Shown here: positions 8,348-18,034 of the stretch, piece after piece
Numbering within the stretch: the first letter of the stretch is position 1
Layout of the letters: every line of letters starts with the position of its first letter
NCBI GenBank assembly: GCA_003521845.1
Contig: DPHB01000067.1
Location: 20,314 to 52,698 of the forward strand
Length of the DNA stretch: 32,385 nucleotides
Direction: 5' to 3'
DNA from: Oceanospirillaceae bacterium
GTDB taxonomy: Bacteria > Pseudomonadota > Gammaproteobacteria > Pseudomonadales > Balneatricaceae
The notes under the pieces: model-generated
Told to the model about the DNA's origin: nothing
The model's database searches: none
What the model saw: only the letters and a program-made list of their open reading frames with translations
Made by a program: the position numbers and the translations under genes

Positions 8348-9452
8348 TTACGGCCTCCATACATTGTTGAGCAACGCTTTGGGTTGCCTGGGGCTGAGCT
8401 AGTGATAACGCGGCGTGGGCCATTTTATGACGGCGCTCAGGTTGGGTTATTAAGGGGCCGAGCGCTGCGGCTAGGCTAGCGGCAGTTAACTCGGCTTGGG
8501 GCATCAATATAGCAGCGCCAGCACTCACCAAGGCTTGTGCATTGGCCGTTTGATGATCGTCCACGGCATGTGGAAAGGGCACCAAAATAGCTGCTTTACC
8601 GGCTGCGGACAACTCACTCACGGTGAGGGCACCGGCGCGACAAATAATCACATCAGCCCATGCAAAAGCGGCTGGCATATCATCAATATAAGCCTCTATT
8701 TGCGCTTCCACTTTAGCTACGGCATAGGCTTCTTGGGTGACCAGCAAATGCTTAGGGCCACATTGATGACGCACACTAAGGGATTGTTGGTTGCTATCGC
8801 TGCATAGTTCAGCTAAACCTTGAGGAATCGCTTTATTCAAGGCCAAAGCACCTAAACTACCACCCACAACCAACAAATTACAGGTATCAAGGGTCGGCTT
8901 TTGGCCGCCATGCAGCAGGTTAAATTCCGGACGTATCGGATTACCCACGGTCATAGCAGTGGCGTTGGGAAATGCGCCACTGAAGGCTTGCATGACGCGG
9001 CTAGACAGTGGGCGCAATAGTCTATTGGTTAAACCGGGAATAGCATTTTGCTCATGAATCAATAACGGTTTGCGACGCAACAACGCGGCAAGACCGCCAG
9101 GCCCAGCAACAAAGCCCCCCATACCCAAGACACAATCTGGTTGCAGGCGGCCAATGAGGCGCCAAGCTTGCCATAGGGATTTCGCCAAACGCCAAGGTGC
9201 AGCTAGCAAGGATAAGCGCCCCTTGCCCCTGAGCCCAGTGATATCAATACAATGCAACGCATAACCGGCACTGGGCACCAAGCGGGCCTCAATACCTTTG
9301 CCACTACCCAACCAATCTACCTGCCAACCTTGTGCCGTCAAATGATCGGCTACGCTTAAGGCTGGGTAAACATGGCCACCGGTACCTGCGGCCATGATTA
9401 AAATGCGTGGCGAATTTTGCTTACTGGCTAACTTAGACACGGGGTTCGACAT
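8340..9452 (-). CDS. murG: Lipid II synthase MurG (GlcNAc transferase)
   Basis: MurG transfers GlcNAc from UDP-GlcNAc to lipid I on the inner face of the cytoplasmic membrane, giving lipid II. It has 370 residues with the GT-B fold. The first glycine-rich loop is AAGTGGHVYPALS (about 21-33). The lipid-facing motif IHEQNAIPGLTNR, GNPIRPE, and the second-domain loop VVGGSLGALALN are all visible, as is the donor-site region RAGALTVSEL. The start overlaps the end of ftsW by 20 bases. Residues 1-14 are a polar tail before the fold, so a slightly later start cannot be ruled out. Confidence 0.97.
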   Translation of the reverse strand: MSNPVSKLASKQNSPRILIMAAGTGGHVYPALSVADHLTAQGWQVDWLGSGKGIEARLVPSAGYALHCIDITGLRGKGRLSLLAAPWRLAKSLWQAWRLIGRLQPDCVLGMGGFVAGPGGLAALLRRKPLLIHEQNAIPGLTNRLLRPLSSRVMQAFSGAFPNATAMTVGNPIRPEFNLLHGGQKPTLDTCNLLVVGGSLGALALNKAIPQGLAELCSDSNQQSLSVRHQCGPKHLLVTQEAYAVAKVEAQIEAYIDDMPAAFAWADVIICRAGALTVSELSAAGKAAILVPFPHAVDDHQTANAQALVSAGAAILMPQAELTAASLAAALGPLITQPERRHKMAHAALSLAQPQATQSVAQQCMEAVNG

Positions 9453-10695
9453 GGCTCACCTCCGTATTAACAAAGTCGGCGTCTGCCGCACTATCATCAT
9501 AGGACTGCAGATCAGCTTGATGCCGTTCATTGTCCACCTGACGACGTTTAACCAGCTGCAACAAATAGCTGTTTTCGACACTAATGCGCAACAATATACC
9601 GAGAATGCCGGCACTAGCAATCATGCTGCTACCACCATAACTCACAAACGGTAGGGTTAGCCCCTTGGTGGGCAACAGACCTAAATTTACGCCAATGTTT
9701 ATCATGGCTTGGGCGGTAATCAAAAACACCAAACCGTAACTTAGATAGGCCGCATAAGGGCGCTGCAAACGCTCGGCCATCTGGCCTATTTGTAAGCCCC
9801 TAACTATTAACACTGCAAATAAACCCACCACGGCAAGCGCGCCAATCGCCCCCCACTCTTCGGCTAATACCGAATAAACAAAGTCGGTATGTGCCTCTGG
9901 TAAGTAAAAAAGCTTTTGCATGCTATTACCCAAGCCTTGCCCAAACCAGCCACCGCGACCAAAAGCTATTTGTGCCTGGGTTAGCTGATATCCGGCACCG
10001 AATGGATCACTCCATGGCTCAAGGTAGGTTAACAAGCGCTGCATACGATAAGGAGAAAACCAAGCAATGGCTCCAACCACAGGCAATAGCACTAGCGCTA
10101 CCGCCGTTAAATGCAATTTACGCATGCCACCTAAAAAGAACATCCCCACAACCGCACCCATGAGTACAACAGTAGCACCAAAGTCTGGCTCTAATAGTAG
10201 TAAGCCACTAAACACCATCATCACTATCATGGGTTTTAAGAAACCCGCTAAATTGGTGCGCACTTCGGTTTGTCGTCGTACCAAATAGCCCGCCATAAAA
10301 GTCACGACGGCCACCTTGGCAAATTCCGACGGCTGCAGGCTAAAACTACCCAAAGGAATCCAGCGTACACTACCATTTACTTCACGCCCAACGCCTGGAA
10401 TTAATACAACGAGCAAGCTCAGTGCCGCTAATCCCATTAATAGGGGGCCATTTTTCTGCCAAAACTGTATTGGAATAAGCAGGCTAGCCAACATGGATAT
10501 TAATCCCAAAAAGACAAAAATAGCCTGCCGCTTGCTTTGGTAAAATGGATCTAAATTTTTGATTGCTGCCACATCAATAGAAGCAGAGCTGATCATAACA
10601 AAACCAATTACCATCAGGGCAATTGCGGGTACCAGCAAGGCTTTATCCCAGGTTTGTCCACTGACTAGTCGCCATTGCTGCTGTAACCAATTCAT
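9433..10695 (-). CDS. ftsW: Septal peptidoglycan glycosyltransferase FtsW
   Basis: FtsW is the SEDS-family polymerase that builds septal glycan from lipid II together with FtsI. It has 420 residues and about ten hydrophobic membrane segments. Family motifs are LQPSEFAKVAVV and LEPDFGATVVL in the first half. LPEAHTDFVYSVLAEEWG lies in the large periplasmic loop, and LPFVSYGGSSM near the end. The first 15 residues and the charged C-terminal tail are cytoplasmic. The ATG overlaps the murD stop by four bases. FtsW rather than RodA is chosen because of the dcw context next to murG. Confidence 0.97.
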   Translation of the reverse strand: MNWLQQQWRLVSGQTWDKALLVPAIALMVIGFVMISSASIDVAAIKNLDPFYQSKRQAIFVFLGLISMLASLLIPIQFWQKNGPLLMGLAALSLLVVLIPGVGREVNGSVRWIPLGSFSLQPSEFAKVAVVTFMAGYLVRRQTEVRTNLAGFLKPMIVMMVFSGLLLLEPDFGATVVLMGAVVGMFFLGGMRKLHLTAVALVLLPVVGAIAWFSPYRMQRLLTYLEPWSDPFGAGYQLTQAQIAFGRGGWFGQGLGNSMQKLFYLPEAHTDFVYSVLAEEWGAIGALAVVGLFAVLIVRGLQIGQMAERLQRPYAAYLSYGLVFLITAQAMINIGVNLGLLPTKGLTLPFVSYGGSSMIASAGILGILLRISVENSYLLQLVKRRQVDNERHQADLQSYDDSAADADFVNTEVSHVEPRV

Positions 10696-12041
10696 ACTTG
10701 CGCCTCCACTAGCTGACGAAAGTGGTCACCACGTTGTTCAAAACTACTGTAAGCATCAAAACTAGCGCAAGCTGGCGATAGCAAAACCAGGTCACCGGGT
10801 TGGGCTAATATACGCGCTTGCTCGAGAGCCACCGCCATATCCTCAGCATGTACAACTTGGGTTGTCCTACTAAGTACATTGCCAATCTTCTCGCCGTCTT
10901 GGCCATAGACCACAGCAGCCTTGCCATAGGTCGCCATCGGCGCTGCCAGATCAGCAAAATCAGCGCCCTTGCCAACGCCACCTGCTAGCAAGATCACCTG
11001 CCCCGTAAGGGTGGCACCCAGGCCCAAAATGGCCGCTACCGTAGCGCCAACATTGGTGCCTTTTGAATCGTTGATATAGATAACACCGCCCTGCTCCGCC
11101 ACTAGCTCGCAACGGTGTGCAAGTCCCGTAAAGCTACGCAAACTATTAAGCATGGCCTGCCTAGGTAGGCCAACACTGTCGCCTAAAGCTAAAGCCGCCA
11201 AGGCATTGGCCATATTGTGTCGGCCTGTCATGGCAAGTTCAGAACAAGCAATCAGCTTGTCAAAGCCGACACACAAATAATCTTCAGCGTCTTTTGTGCA
11301 GATACCGTATTGTTTTAGGTCGGGCTTACTCAAGGTGAACTGGCGACATGCAACGGAATCCGGTACCAAAGCAGAAGTGAGCTGGTCATCGGCATTCTCA
11401 ACCACCTGTTTGCAGCCTTGGAATATACGGTGTTTGGCCCGATGATAAGCCATCAAATCATAGTCATAACGATCCATATGATCGGCACTAATATTGAGTA
11501 CACAGGCGACTTCGGCCCTCAAGTCATGAGTAGTCTCTAATTGGAAACTAGACAGTTCCATAACATACAGCTCTATAGCATCATCCAGCAGCTCTACCGC
11601 CGGGGTACCTAAATTGCCACCGATGGCCACTTGCCAACCGGCAGCTTGTGCCATATGCCCGACTAAACTGGTCACGGTGCTTTTTGCATTGGAGCCAGTA
11701 ATGGCAACAATGGGCGCCTTGGCGGCAGCCGAAAATAGATCAATTTCACTAACTACAGGCACGCCCTGGGCAATAGCTGCTTGAATAGCTGGCTCAGCCA
11801 GTGCCACCCCTGGACTAAGCACAATACTATTTGCCGCGGTACACAGTTCAGTGTCAAAAGCACCTAAAGACACCGCCATTTGAGGCCATAAGGCTTGTAG
11901 CTGAGGCAGATAAGGTGGCGTTTCTCGAGAGTCAGCCACCACTACCTGTAGCCCTTGCTGGGCCAGGTAATTGGCGCAGGCAAAACCCGTTTTGCCCAAC
12001 CCTATTACTAGGGTATATTTGTCGCTGCCAATGAGTTGCAT
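10692..12041 (-). CDS. murD: UDP-MurNAc-L-alanine--D-glutamate ligase MurD
   Basis: MurD adds D-glutamate to UDP-MurNAc-L-Ala. It has 449 residues. The N-terminal UDP-binding domain begins YTLVIGLGKTGFACANYL. The P-loop is GSNAKST at 116-122, with alanine 119 where many MurD proteins have glycine; I recall the same variant in pseudomonads. The central domain shows NISADHMDRY and GRHNMANALAA, and the C-terminal domain INDSKGTNVGAT and LSPACASFDAY. It follows mraY after 38 bp and overlaps ftsW by four bases. Confidence 0.97.
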   Translation of the reverse strand: MQLIGSDKYTLVIGLGKTGFACANYLAQQGLQVVVADSRETPPYLPQLQALWPQMAVSLGAFDTELCTAANSIVLSPGVALAEPAIQAAIAQGVPVVSEIDLFSAAAKAPIVAITGSNAKSTVTSLVGHMAQAAGWQVAIGGNLGTPAVELLDDAIELYVMELSSFQLETTHDLRAEVACVLNISADHMDRYDYDLMAYHRAKHRIFQGCKQVVENADDQLTSALVPDSVACRQFTLSKPDLKQYGICTKDAEDYLCVGFDKLIACSELAMTGRHNMANALAALALGDSVGLPRQAMLNSLRSFTGLAHRCELVAEQGGVIYINDSKGTNVGATVAAILGLGATLTGQVILLAGGVGKGADFADLAAPMATYGKAAVVYGQDGEKIGNVLSRTTQVVHAEDMAVALEQARILAQPGDLVLLSPACASFDAYSSFEQRGDHFRQLVEAQV

Positions 12042-12079
12042 AACTCGCTAAATCCTTACCAATCTAGTATTAATGTGTA

Positions 12080-13162
12080 TTAACGTAGCTTTAATGTGGC
12101 TAAGCCAATCAGTACCAAAATCACCGTGATGATCCAAAAACGCACGATAATGCGCGGCTCTGGCCAACCGGAAAGTTCAAAATGGTGATGTAATGGGGCC
12201 ATACGGAAAATCCGTTTGCCGGTTAATTTAAATGAACCTACCTGCAAGATCACCGACAGGGTTTCTACTACGAAGATGCCACCCATGATCAACAACACCA
12301 ATTCTTGGCGTACGATAACCGCGATAACACCTAAGGCCGCCCCCAAGGACAAAGCACCCACATCGCCCATAAACACTTGCGCAGGGTAGGTGTTGAACCA
12401 TAAAAAGCCCATGCCAGCACCCACAATGGCAGCGCAAAATACCACCAGTTCGCCAGCACCACGGATATAGGGAATATGCAGGTATTCAGAAAACACAACA
12501 TGCCCAGACAGGTAAGCAAATACAGCTAAGGCTGCAGCCACCAGTACGGTTGGCAAGATAGCAAGGCCATCAAGGCCGTCCGTTAGGTTAACAGCATTGG
12601 AGGTACCCACAATGACGAAGTAGGTAAACACAATATAAAATATACCTAAGTTGATACTCACGTCTTTAAAGAAAGGTACGATGAGTTCAAGTTCTTGTGG
12701 GGATTGGGCGCTATAGAACAAAAACAACGCCGCACCTAGTCCACCTACGGATTGCCAGAAATACTTCCAGCGAGCAATCAGCCCGCGTGAATTCTTTTCA
12801 ATAACTTTACGGTAATCATCAACCCAACCGACCACGCCAAAGATGCCGGTCACCACAATAGTCACCCAAATATAACGGTTAGTCAGGTCGCCCCATAACA
12901 AGGAGCTGACCATGATGGCAACTAAGATCAAAGCGCCGCCCATAGTAGGCGTACCCGCTTTCACCAAATGACTTTGTGGACCATCTTCACGAATGGATTG
13001 GCCGATCTGCTTGATTTTCAAGTGCTTGATCATATAGGGGCCGATAGCCATCGCGATAAACAAGGCTGTCAGTACACCCATGATGGCGCGCATTGTAAGA
13101 TACTGGAATACGCCAAAGGCGCTGTAGTATTGGGATAAGTATTCAGCTAACCATAACAACAT
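12080..13162 (-). CDS. mraY: Phospho-MurNAc-pentapeptide transferase MraY
   Basis: MraY moves phospho-MurNAc-pentapeptide onto undecaprenyl phosphate, making lipid I in the inner membrane. It has 360 residues, the same as E. coli, and about ten membrane segments. Marks are the early TPTMGGALI, VGWVDDYRKV with the paired aspartates, and NAVNLTDGLDGLAILP. FMGDVGALSLGA follows, and then the histidine motif MAPLHHHFELSGWPE. It follows murF after three bases. Confidence 0.98.
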   Translation of the reverse strand: MLLWLAEYLSQYYSAFGVFQYLTMRAIMGVLTALFIAMAIGPYMIKHLKIKQIGQSIREDGPQSHLVKAGTPTMGGALILVAIMVSSLLWGDLTNRYIWVTIVVTGIFGVVGWVDDYRKVIEKNSRGLIARWKYFWQSVGGLGAALFLFYSAQSPQELELIVPFFKDVSINLGIFYIVFTYFVIVGTSNAVNLTDGLDGLAILPTVLVAAALAVFAYLSGHVVFSEYLHIPYIRGAGELVVFCAAIVGAGMGFLWFNTYPAQVFMGDVGALSLGAALGVIAVIVRQELVLLIMGGIFVVETLSVILQVGSFKLTGKRIFRMAPLHHHFELSGWPEPRIIVRFWIITVILVLIGLATLKLR

Positions 13163-13165
13163 AGG

Positions 13166-14530
13166 TTATTGATCCTTTTGTAATAATAATTCAACTACGC
13201 GCTCCATGCGGCTCGAGCGTGACCCTTTCACCAAACAGCTGAGTTGCTGCTGGGGCAGGCCCTGCAAATAAGGGCTTACTTCGTCTTGGGATGCCACAGC
13301 AACTGGGTAGCGCCCCTCCTCCAAAGCAAACTGACTGACGGCGGCGGCGACACGTGAACCAACACCAATCAAATATTCAATGCCGGCTTGCGCCGCATAA
13401 CTTCCTAGACCTTCATGCAGACTCCGCGAGGCATCACCAAGTTCCCGTAAATCGCCTAAAATTAAACAGCGGGTACCGGCTTGCTGCGCCAACACGTCTA
13501 TAGCGGCGCGCACTGATGCCGGGTTGGCGTTGTAGGTATCATCAATCACTAACACATCGTTGGCTAACTGATGCCTGACTAAGCGTCCTTTATAGGCCTC
13601 GCAGTTAGCCAAACCACGGCTAATTTGTGCCAACGACAAACCAGCCGCAGACGCTGCCGCTGCCGCTGCTAAGGCATTAGCCACATTGTGCTGCCCTGAT
13701 AATGGCAAATGCACAGCCACTGACTGAGCATCCACTTGCAGGACAAAATCACTCGCATCAGCCCGTACCTGCAGATCTTTTGCATATACTCGGGCCTGGG
13801 TATTGGCCAGGCTAAAAGACCATATCTCACGTTCACCCGCTAATGTTGACCAATAATCAAAGCTGGTTTCATCCATATTTAAAACAGCTTGCCCTGACGC
13901 TGACAAGGAGGAGATGATTTCACCTTTGGTTTCCACCACACCGCGCTGACTGCCAAACCCAGATAAGTGTGCGTCTTGCGCATTATTAAGTATGGCAATT
14001 TGTGGTAACCCGATACGGCAGGTGTAGGCGATTTCGCCCGCATGATTGGCACCTAGTTCCAACACGCGATAATCCACGTCTTGGGCCTGCATATTCCATA
14101 TAGTAAGCGGCACACCAATATCGTTGTTTAAATTACCTTGGGTCACTTCGACAGAACCGGCTTCAGCAAAAATATGCCCAAGCATTTCTTTGACTGTGGT
14201 TTTACCGCTACTACCTGTGACCGCTAACCACAAACCGGACATTTGTTGGCGCCGCAGGCGCGCTAATTCAGCCAACCCAATGCGCGTATCCGCAACCACT
14301 AGCTGCGCTAGATCGGTATCAATTTCTTCGCTTACTAGAGCCCCAACAGCACCCTTTTGCTGGGCTTGGGCAATAAACTCATGGCCATTAAAATTAGGCC
14401 CCACCAAGGCGACAAATAAATCGCCTGGTTGCAAAGTTCGGGTATCGGTTGATAGGCGTTTAAAGCTAGCATCCGTGGTGACTTTACGAGCATTTATTTG
14501 CTTAGCTATTTGACTCAACAGCATGTTCAT
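13166..14530 (-). CDS. murF: UDP-MurNAc-tripeptide--D-Ala-D-Ala ligase MurF
   Basis: MurF joins the Ddl product D-Ala-D-Ala to the tripeptide, finishing the cytoplasmic precursor. It has 454 residues. The N-terminal domain shows STDTRTLQPGDLFVALVG. The P-loop is GSSGKTT at 106-112, followed by GNLNNDIGVPLT and ELGANHAGEIAY. The C-terminal domain has DDTYNANPASVRAAID and LGDLRELGD. The ATG overlaps the murE stop by four bases. Two in-frame ATG codons lie at the start; the first is used because of the overlap pattern. Confidence 0.97.
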   Translation of the reverse strand: MNMLLSQIAKQINARKVTTDASFKRLSTDTRTLQPGDLFVALVGPNFNGHEFIAQAQQKGAVGALVSEEIDTDLAQLVVADTRIGLAELARLRRQQMSGLWLAVTGSSGKTTVKEMLGHIFAEAGSVEVTQGNLNNDIGVPLTIWNMQAQDVDYRVLELGANHAGEIAYTCRIGLPQIAILNNAQDAHLSGFGSQRGVVETKGEIISSLSASGQAVLNMDETSFDYWSTLAGEREIWSFSLANTQARVYAKDLQVRADASDFVLQVDAQSVAVHLPLSGQHNVANALAAAAAASAAGLSLAQISRGLANCEAYKGRLVRHQLANDVLVIDDTYNANPASVRAAIDVLAQQAGTRCLILGDLRELGDASRSLHEGLGSYAAQAGIEYLIGVGSRVAAAVSQFALEEGRYPVAVASQDEVSPYLQGLPQQQLSCLVKGSRSSRMERVVELLLQKDQ

Positions 14531-16029
14531 TGGGCCAACTCCTGTGCAACTATTGCCACTTGTTCTCGATCACTAAAATGCTCGCGCTGACCACCAATTT
14601 CTTGATAGTCTTCGTGCCCCTTACCAGCAATCAGGACAATATCGCCGGCCTTGGCTTGACTAAGGGTATGTGCAATAGCGCTTTTTCTATCGGCTATTAA
14701 GGTCACCGCCTCGGGCACCCTAAATCCATGCTTAATCTGTTCAATAATGCTCGCGCTCGCTTCAAAGCGTGGGTTGTCGTCCGTCACCACAACCTGGTCA
14801 GCTAACTGCTCGGCAATTTGTCCCATAAGGGGGCGTTTGCCCGTATCACGATCGCCGCCACAACCAAATACGCACCACAAACTTCCGCTCTGCACATGCT
14901 GTCGTGTTGCCTGCAAGGCGGCCTGTAAGGCATCAGGAGTATGAGCATAGTCGACAATAGCGATAACGCCTGTGGGCAAGATCGTTTTTTCCATTCTGCC
15001 TGCCACAGGCTGTAGTTGCGTGAGTGCTTGGGACACGGACTTCAGGTCAAAGCCGGCGGCTAGCAACACACCCACAGTGGCGAGTAAATTACTTAAATTA
15101 AATTCACCAAATAGCTCTGTGCAAACCTGAATATTGCCTAGTGGTGTGGTTATATCAGCCTGCATGCCCTGCTGATTAAACCTTACATTAGTGGCATAGA
15201 TATTGGCCGACGCTGAGCCTGAGCGTACGCTGTAAGTCCATGTATGCACATTTTTTGCCAGCTGATTAAGCAAACACAAACCAAAGCTATCGTCAGCGTT
15301 TATGACGGCATGCTTTAGCTTTGGCCAGCTGAACAGGCGCGCCTTGGCCTCACCATATTGCTCCATACTGCCATGATAATCGAGGTGATCACGGCTTAAA
15401 TTAGACAGTACGGCAATATCAAATTCACAGGCATTTACCCGACCTTGATGCAGCCCATGTGAGGACACTTCCATGGCACACGCGCGGGCCCCCTGGGCTT
15501 GCATGTCAGCCAATAACGCCTGCACAGATACAGCGTCTGGCGTGGTATTGGGGCCAGCTTTTAAATCAGCTAAAAGCCCATTGCCCGTGGTACCGATAAC
15601 ACCGCAGGTGTGCGCCAAATAGGAGCAAGCTTGCGCCACGTAATGACTAATACTGGTCTTGCCATTGGTGCCAGTAATTCCTACTAACAACAACTTGTCA
15701 CTAGGCTTCGACAACACCTGCGCTGCCAAATAACCCTGATTTTCTGCAAGATCTGGTACGCCAAAAATAGGCACAGTGAAATTGCATGTGTCCACTAACG
15801 ATAACTGATGCACGTCGATAGCCACCGCGGCGGCTTGCTTTGCCTGCGCCTGTTCAATAAAACTGCGCAACCGCTGCGGGTCCCCTACACAGGCAATAAA
15901 CAGGTTTCCTGCTACTATCTGCCGGCTATCAGACGTCACACCCGTTACCAGCACATCAGCACTTACTGGGTTCCACCCCAGTGCCTGCCAAATTGCTGAT
16001 AAACTCGTTGTTTTCACACCCAACCCCAC
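14527..16029 (-). CDS. murE: UDP-MurNAc-dipeptide--meso-diaminopimelate ligase MurE
   Basis: MurE adds the third stem residue. It has 500 residues. The P-loop GTNGKT is at 120-125. The motif DNPR at 418-421 is the signature of meso-diaminopimelate-adding enzymes, as opposed to lysine-adding ones, and GKGHEDYQ follows near 469. The predicted wall is therefore the usual Gram-negative DAP type. The start is uncertain: a GTG two bases after the ftsI stop gives MGLGVKTTSL, while a second GTG four codons on gives MKTTSL and has a GGGG at a good distance. The first is given here. Confidence 0.97.
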   Translation of the reverse strand: MGLGVKTTSLSAIWQALGWNPVSADVLVTGVTSDSRQIVAGNLFIACVGDPQRLRSFIEQAQAKQAAAVAIDVHQLSLVDTCNFTVPIFGVPDLAENQGYLAAQVLSKPSDKLLLVGITGTNGKTSISHYVAQACSYLAHTCGVIGTTGNGLLADLKAGPNTTPDAVSVQALLADMQAQGARACAMEVSSHGLHQGRVNACEFDIAVLSNLSRDHLDYHGSMEQYGEAKARLFSWPKLKHAVINADDSFGLCLLNQLAKNVHTWTYSVRSGSASANIYATNVRFNQQGMQADITTPLGNIQVCTELFGEFNLSNLLATVGVLLAAGFDLKSVSQALTQLQPVAGRMEKTILPTGVIAIVDYAHTPDALQAALQATRQHVQSGSLWCVFGCGGDRDTGKRPLMGQIAEQLADQVVVTDDNPRFEASASIIEQIKHGFRVPEAVTLIADRKSAIAHTLSQAKAGDIVLIAGKGHEDYQEIGGQREHFSDREQVAIVAQELAQ

Positions 16030-16031
16030 TG

Positions 16032-17708
16032 TTATTCTTTGTTTGACGCTAGATTATCCGGCGCCACATTGAGTAATCGTAAACTTTCGGCCATGATGCG
16101 GCTGAAGACTGGCGCCGCCACTTCACCACCATAATATTGTTCGCCCTGTGGCTGATCAACAACCACTACGCACACTAAACGGGGCTTACTAGCCGGTGCC
16201 ATACCAGCAAAAATCGCCGCATAGGCATCGTCTTCATAGCCACCCGACTTGCCAGGCTTATGCACAGTGCCAGTTTTACCTGCCACTCGATAAGAGGGCA
16301 CCCTAGCACGGGTCCCCGTACCACCTAACTGGGTTACGGTTTCCATCATTGCCACCACCTGCTGCGCTTGTTGCTCAGGCATAATGCGTTCGGCTTCTGG
16401 TGCCGTATCCAATTTCAACAAAGAAACGGGGCGCTTTAAACCATGGCTTGCCAATACTGAATAGGACGCAGCCAATTGCATTGGTGTCACAGCAATACCG
16501 TACCCATATGACATGGTGGCTAAATTGATGGGGTGCCACTTAGCATAATTGGGTAACACGCCAACACTTTCACCAGGGAATCCAGTACCCGTATCCTGTC
16601 CTAAGCCAAAACTGTAAAAAGTGTCCCTAAGGCTTTGGGGTGGCATGGACATGGCTAACTTGGTGACCCCAACGTTGCTAGATTTAGTAATAATGCTGGT
16701 GATATCCAAGACACCATAATTGCGGTGGTCACGGATACTCTTGCCTTTGATACGAATAAAACCAGGGCTGGTATCCACTTCACTATCGAGGTTGTATTGG
16801 CCACTCATGAGGGCCGCTGATATAGTCAGGGGTTTAACTGTGGAACCTGGCTCAATGACATCCGTGAGGGCACGGTTGCGCAAACTATCAATAGCCATAT
16901 TTTTACGATTATTGGGATTGTAAGAGGGCTGATTAACCATCGCTAACACTTCACCCGTGGTAACATCCAAAATAATTGCAGCGGCCGATTTTGCCTTATG
17001 TGATTGCACCACCGCCTTTAATTCTCGATAAGCGACATACTGCATGCGCAAATCAATACTTAACTGTAAATCATTGCCTGGCTGCGCTGCCTGTAGTATG
17101 CGTAAATCTTCTACTGTTCGGCCTTTGCGGTCTTTCTTAACCAGTTTTTGTCCACTTTGCGCGCGTAGCCAGTCTTCATAGGCAAGTTCCATGCCCTCTT
17201 GTCCACGGTCGTCGACATTGTTAAAGCCAACTAGGTGGGTAGCAACTTCACCAGCTGGATAGTAACGATGGAATTCCCGTTGCCCGTAGACACCCTTAAT
17301 CTTCTCATCTAACACTTGTTGCGCTTGATCTGGATTCATATGGCGGCGCAAATACATAAATTCTTTTTGACTCATACGCGCCAAACGTTGGTTGAGCTTC
17401 ACCAAATCCATATCTAGCATGCTGGCCAAGGTTGCTGCGTCGCCAGACTCGGTAAGCAACTCCTGTGGATGCGCCCACAAACTCAACACCGGTGCACTCA
17501 CCGCCAAAGGTTTGCCATGGCGGTCAACAATCATGCCACGGTGGGCCGCCAAAGGTACGGTACGCTCCATGCGCGCATCGCCTTGGCGCTGCAAAAAACC
17601 ACGTTCGGTAAGATTTAAATCAACTAGGCGCCAAGCTACCAGTCCTGCCGCCAAAGCCAACAACAGCCAGATAAAGCGCATACGCCATGGAAACTCAACC
17701 GTATTCAT
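16032..17708 (-). CDS. ftsI: Septal transpeptidase FtsI (PBP3)
   Basis: FtsI is the class B penicillin-binding protein that crosslinks septal peptidoglycan beside FtsW. It has 558 residues. A cytoplasmic N-terminus and one membrane anchor (about 11-28) are followed by the pedestal domain beginning near RGMIVDRHGKPLAVS. The transpeptidase domain has the active serine in STVK at 289-292, SSN at 343-345 and KTG at 478-480. All three catalytic motifs are intact. The ATG overlaps the ftsL stop by four bases and murE follows after two. Confidence 0.98.
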   Translation of the reverse strand: MNTVEFPWRMRFIWLLLALAAGLVAWRLVDLNLTERGFLQRQGDARMERTVPLAAHRGMIVDRHGKPLAVSAPVLSLWAHPQELLTESGDAATLASMLDMDLVKLNQRLARMSQKEFMYLRRHMNPDQAQQVLDEKIKGVYGQREFHRYYPAGEVATHLVGFNNVDDRGQEGMELAYEDWLRAQSGQKLVKKDRKGRTVEDLRILQAAQPGNDLQLSIDLRMQYVAYRELKAVVQSHKAKSAAAIILDVTTGEVLAMVNQPSYNPNNRKNMAIDSLRNRALTDVIEPGSTVKPLTISAALMSGQYNLDSEVDTSPGFIRIKGKSIRDHRNYGVLDITSIITKSSNVGVTKLAMSMPPQSLRDTFYSFGLGQDTGTGFPGESVGVLPNYAKWHPINLATMSYGYGIAVTPMQLAASYSVLASHGLKRPVSLLKLDTAPEAERIMPEQQAQQVVAMMETVTQLGGTGTRARVPSYRVAGKTGTVHKPGKSGGYEDDAYAAIFAGMAPASKPRLVCVVVVDQPQGEQYYGGEVAAPVFSRIMAESLRLLNVAPDNLASNKE

Positions 17709-18034
17709 GGCTGCCTCGCCATAACCACGTTGTTTGCCAACGGAACCTGCATATGCAACTGACTGCTCACTAATGCTTCAACGCGATTATAGGAACCCCA
17801 AGCGCTCTGTTCTAGCAGCAACTGTCCCCACTCCACCTGCATAGCATCACGCTGCTGCTGTAGTTGATGCAAATCATTGACTAGCGCACGTTTCTCAAAT
17901 GAACTAAAAATCACCAATTGAGAGCTAAAAACAACCAGACCCAAAAACAAAAAAGTGAGCAACAAAATATAGGCTTGCGCCTTACGACTTGCCTTCAACA
18001 ATAAGCCGTTAAGCGCAAAGCTGATGTCTTTCAC
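17705..18034 (-). CDS. ftsL: Cell division protein FtsL
   Basis: FtsL is a small bitopic protein that forms a coiled coil with FtsB and signals to FtsW-FtsI. It has 109 residues. A basic cytoplasmic stretch is followed by a membrane segment at about 21-45 (AYILLLTFLFLGLVVF) and a periplasmic helix rich in Q and L (NDLHQLQQQRDAMQVEW). Sequence conservation in this family is low, so the call rests on size, topology and position between rsmH and ftsI. It starts with GTG, which shares one base with the rsmH stop codon (TAGTG). Confidence 0.94.
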   Translation of the reverse strand: MKDISFALNGLLLKASRKAQAYILLLTFLFLGLVVFSSQLVIFSSFEKRALVNDLHQLQQQRDAMQVEWGQLLLEQSAWGSYNRVEALVSSQLHMQVPLANNVVMARQP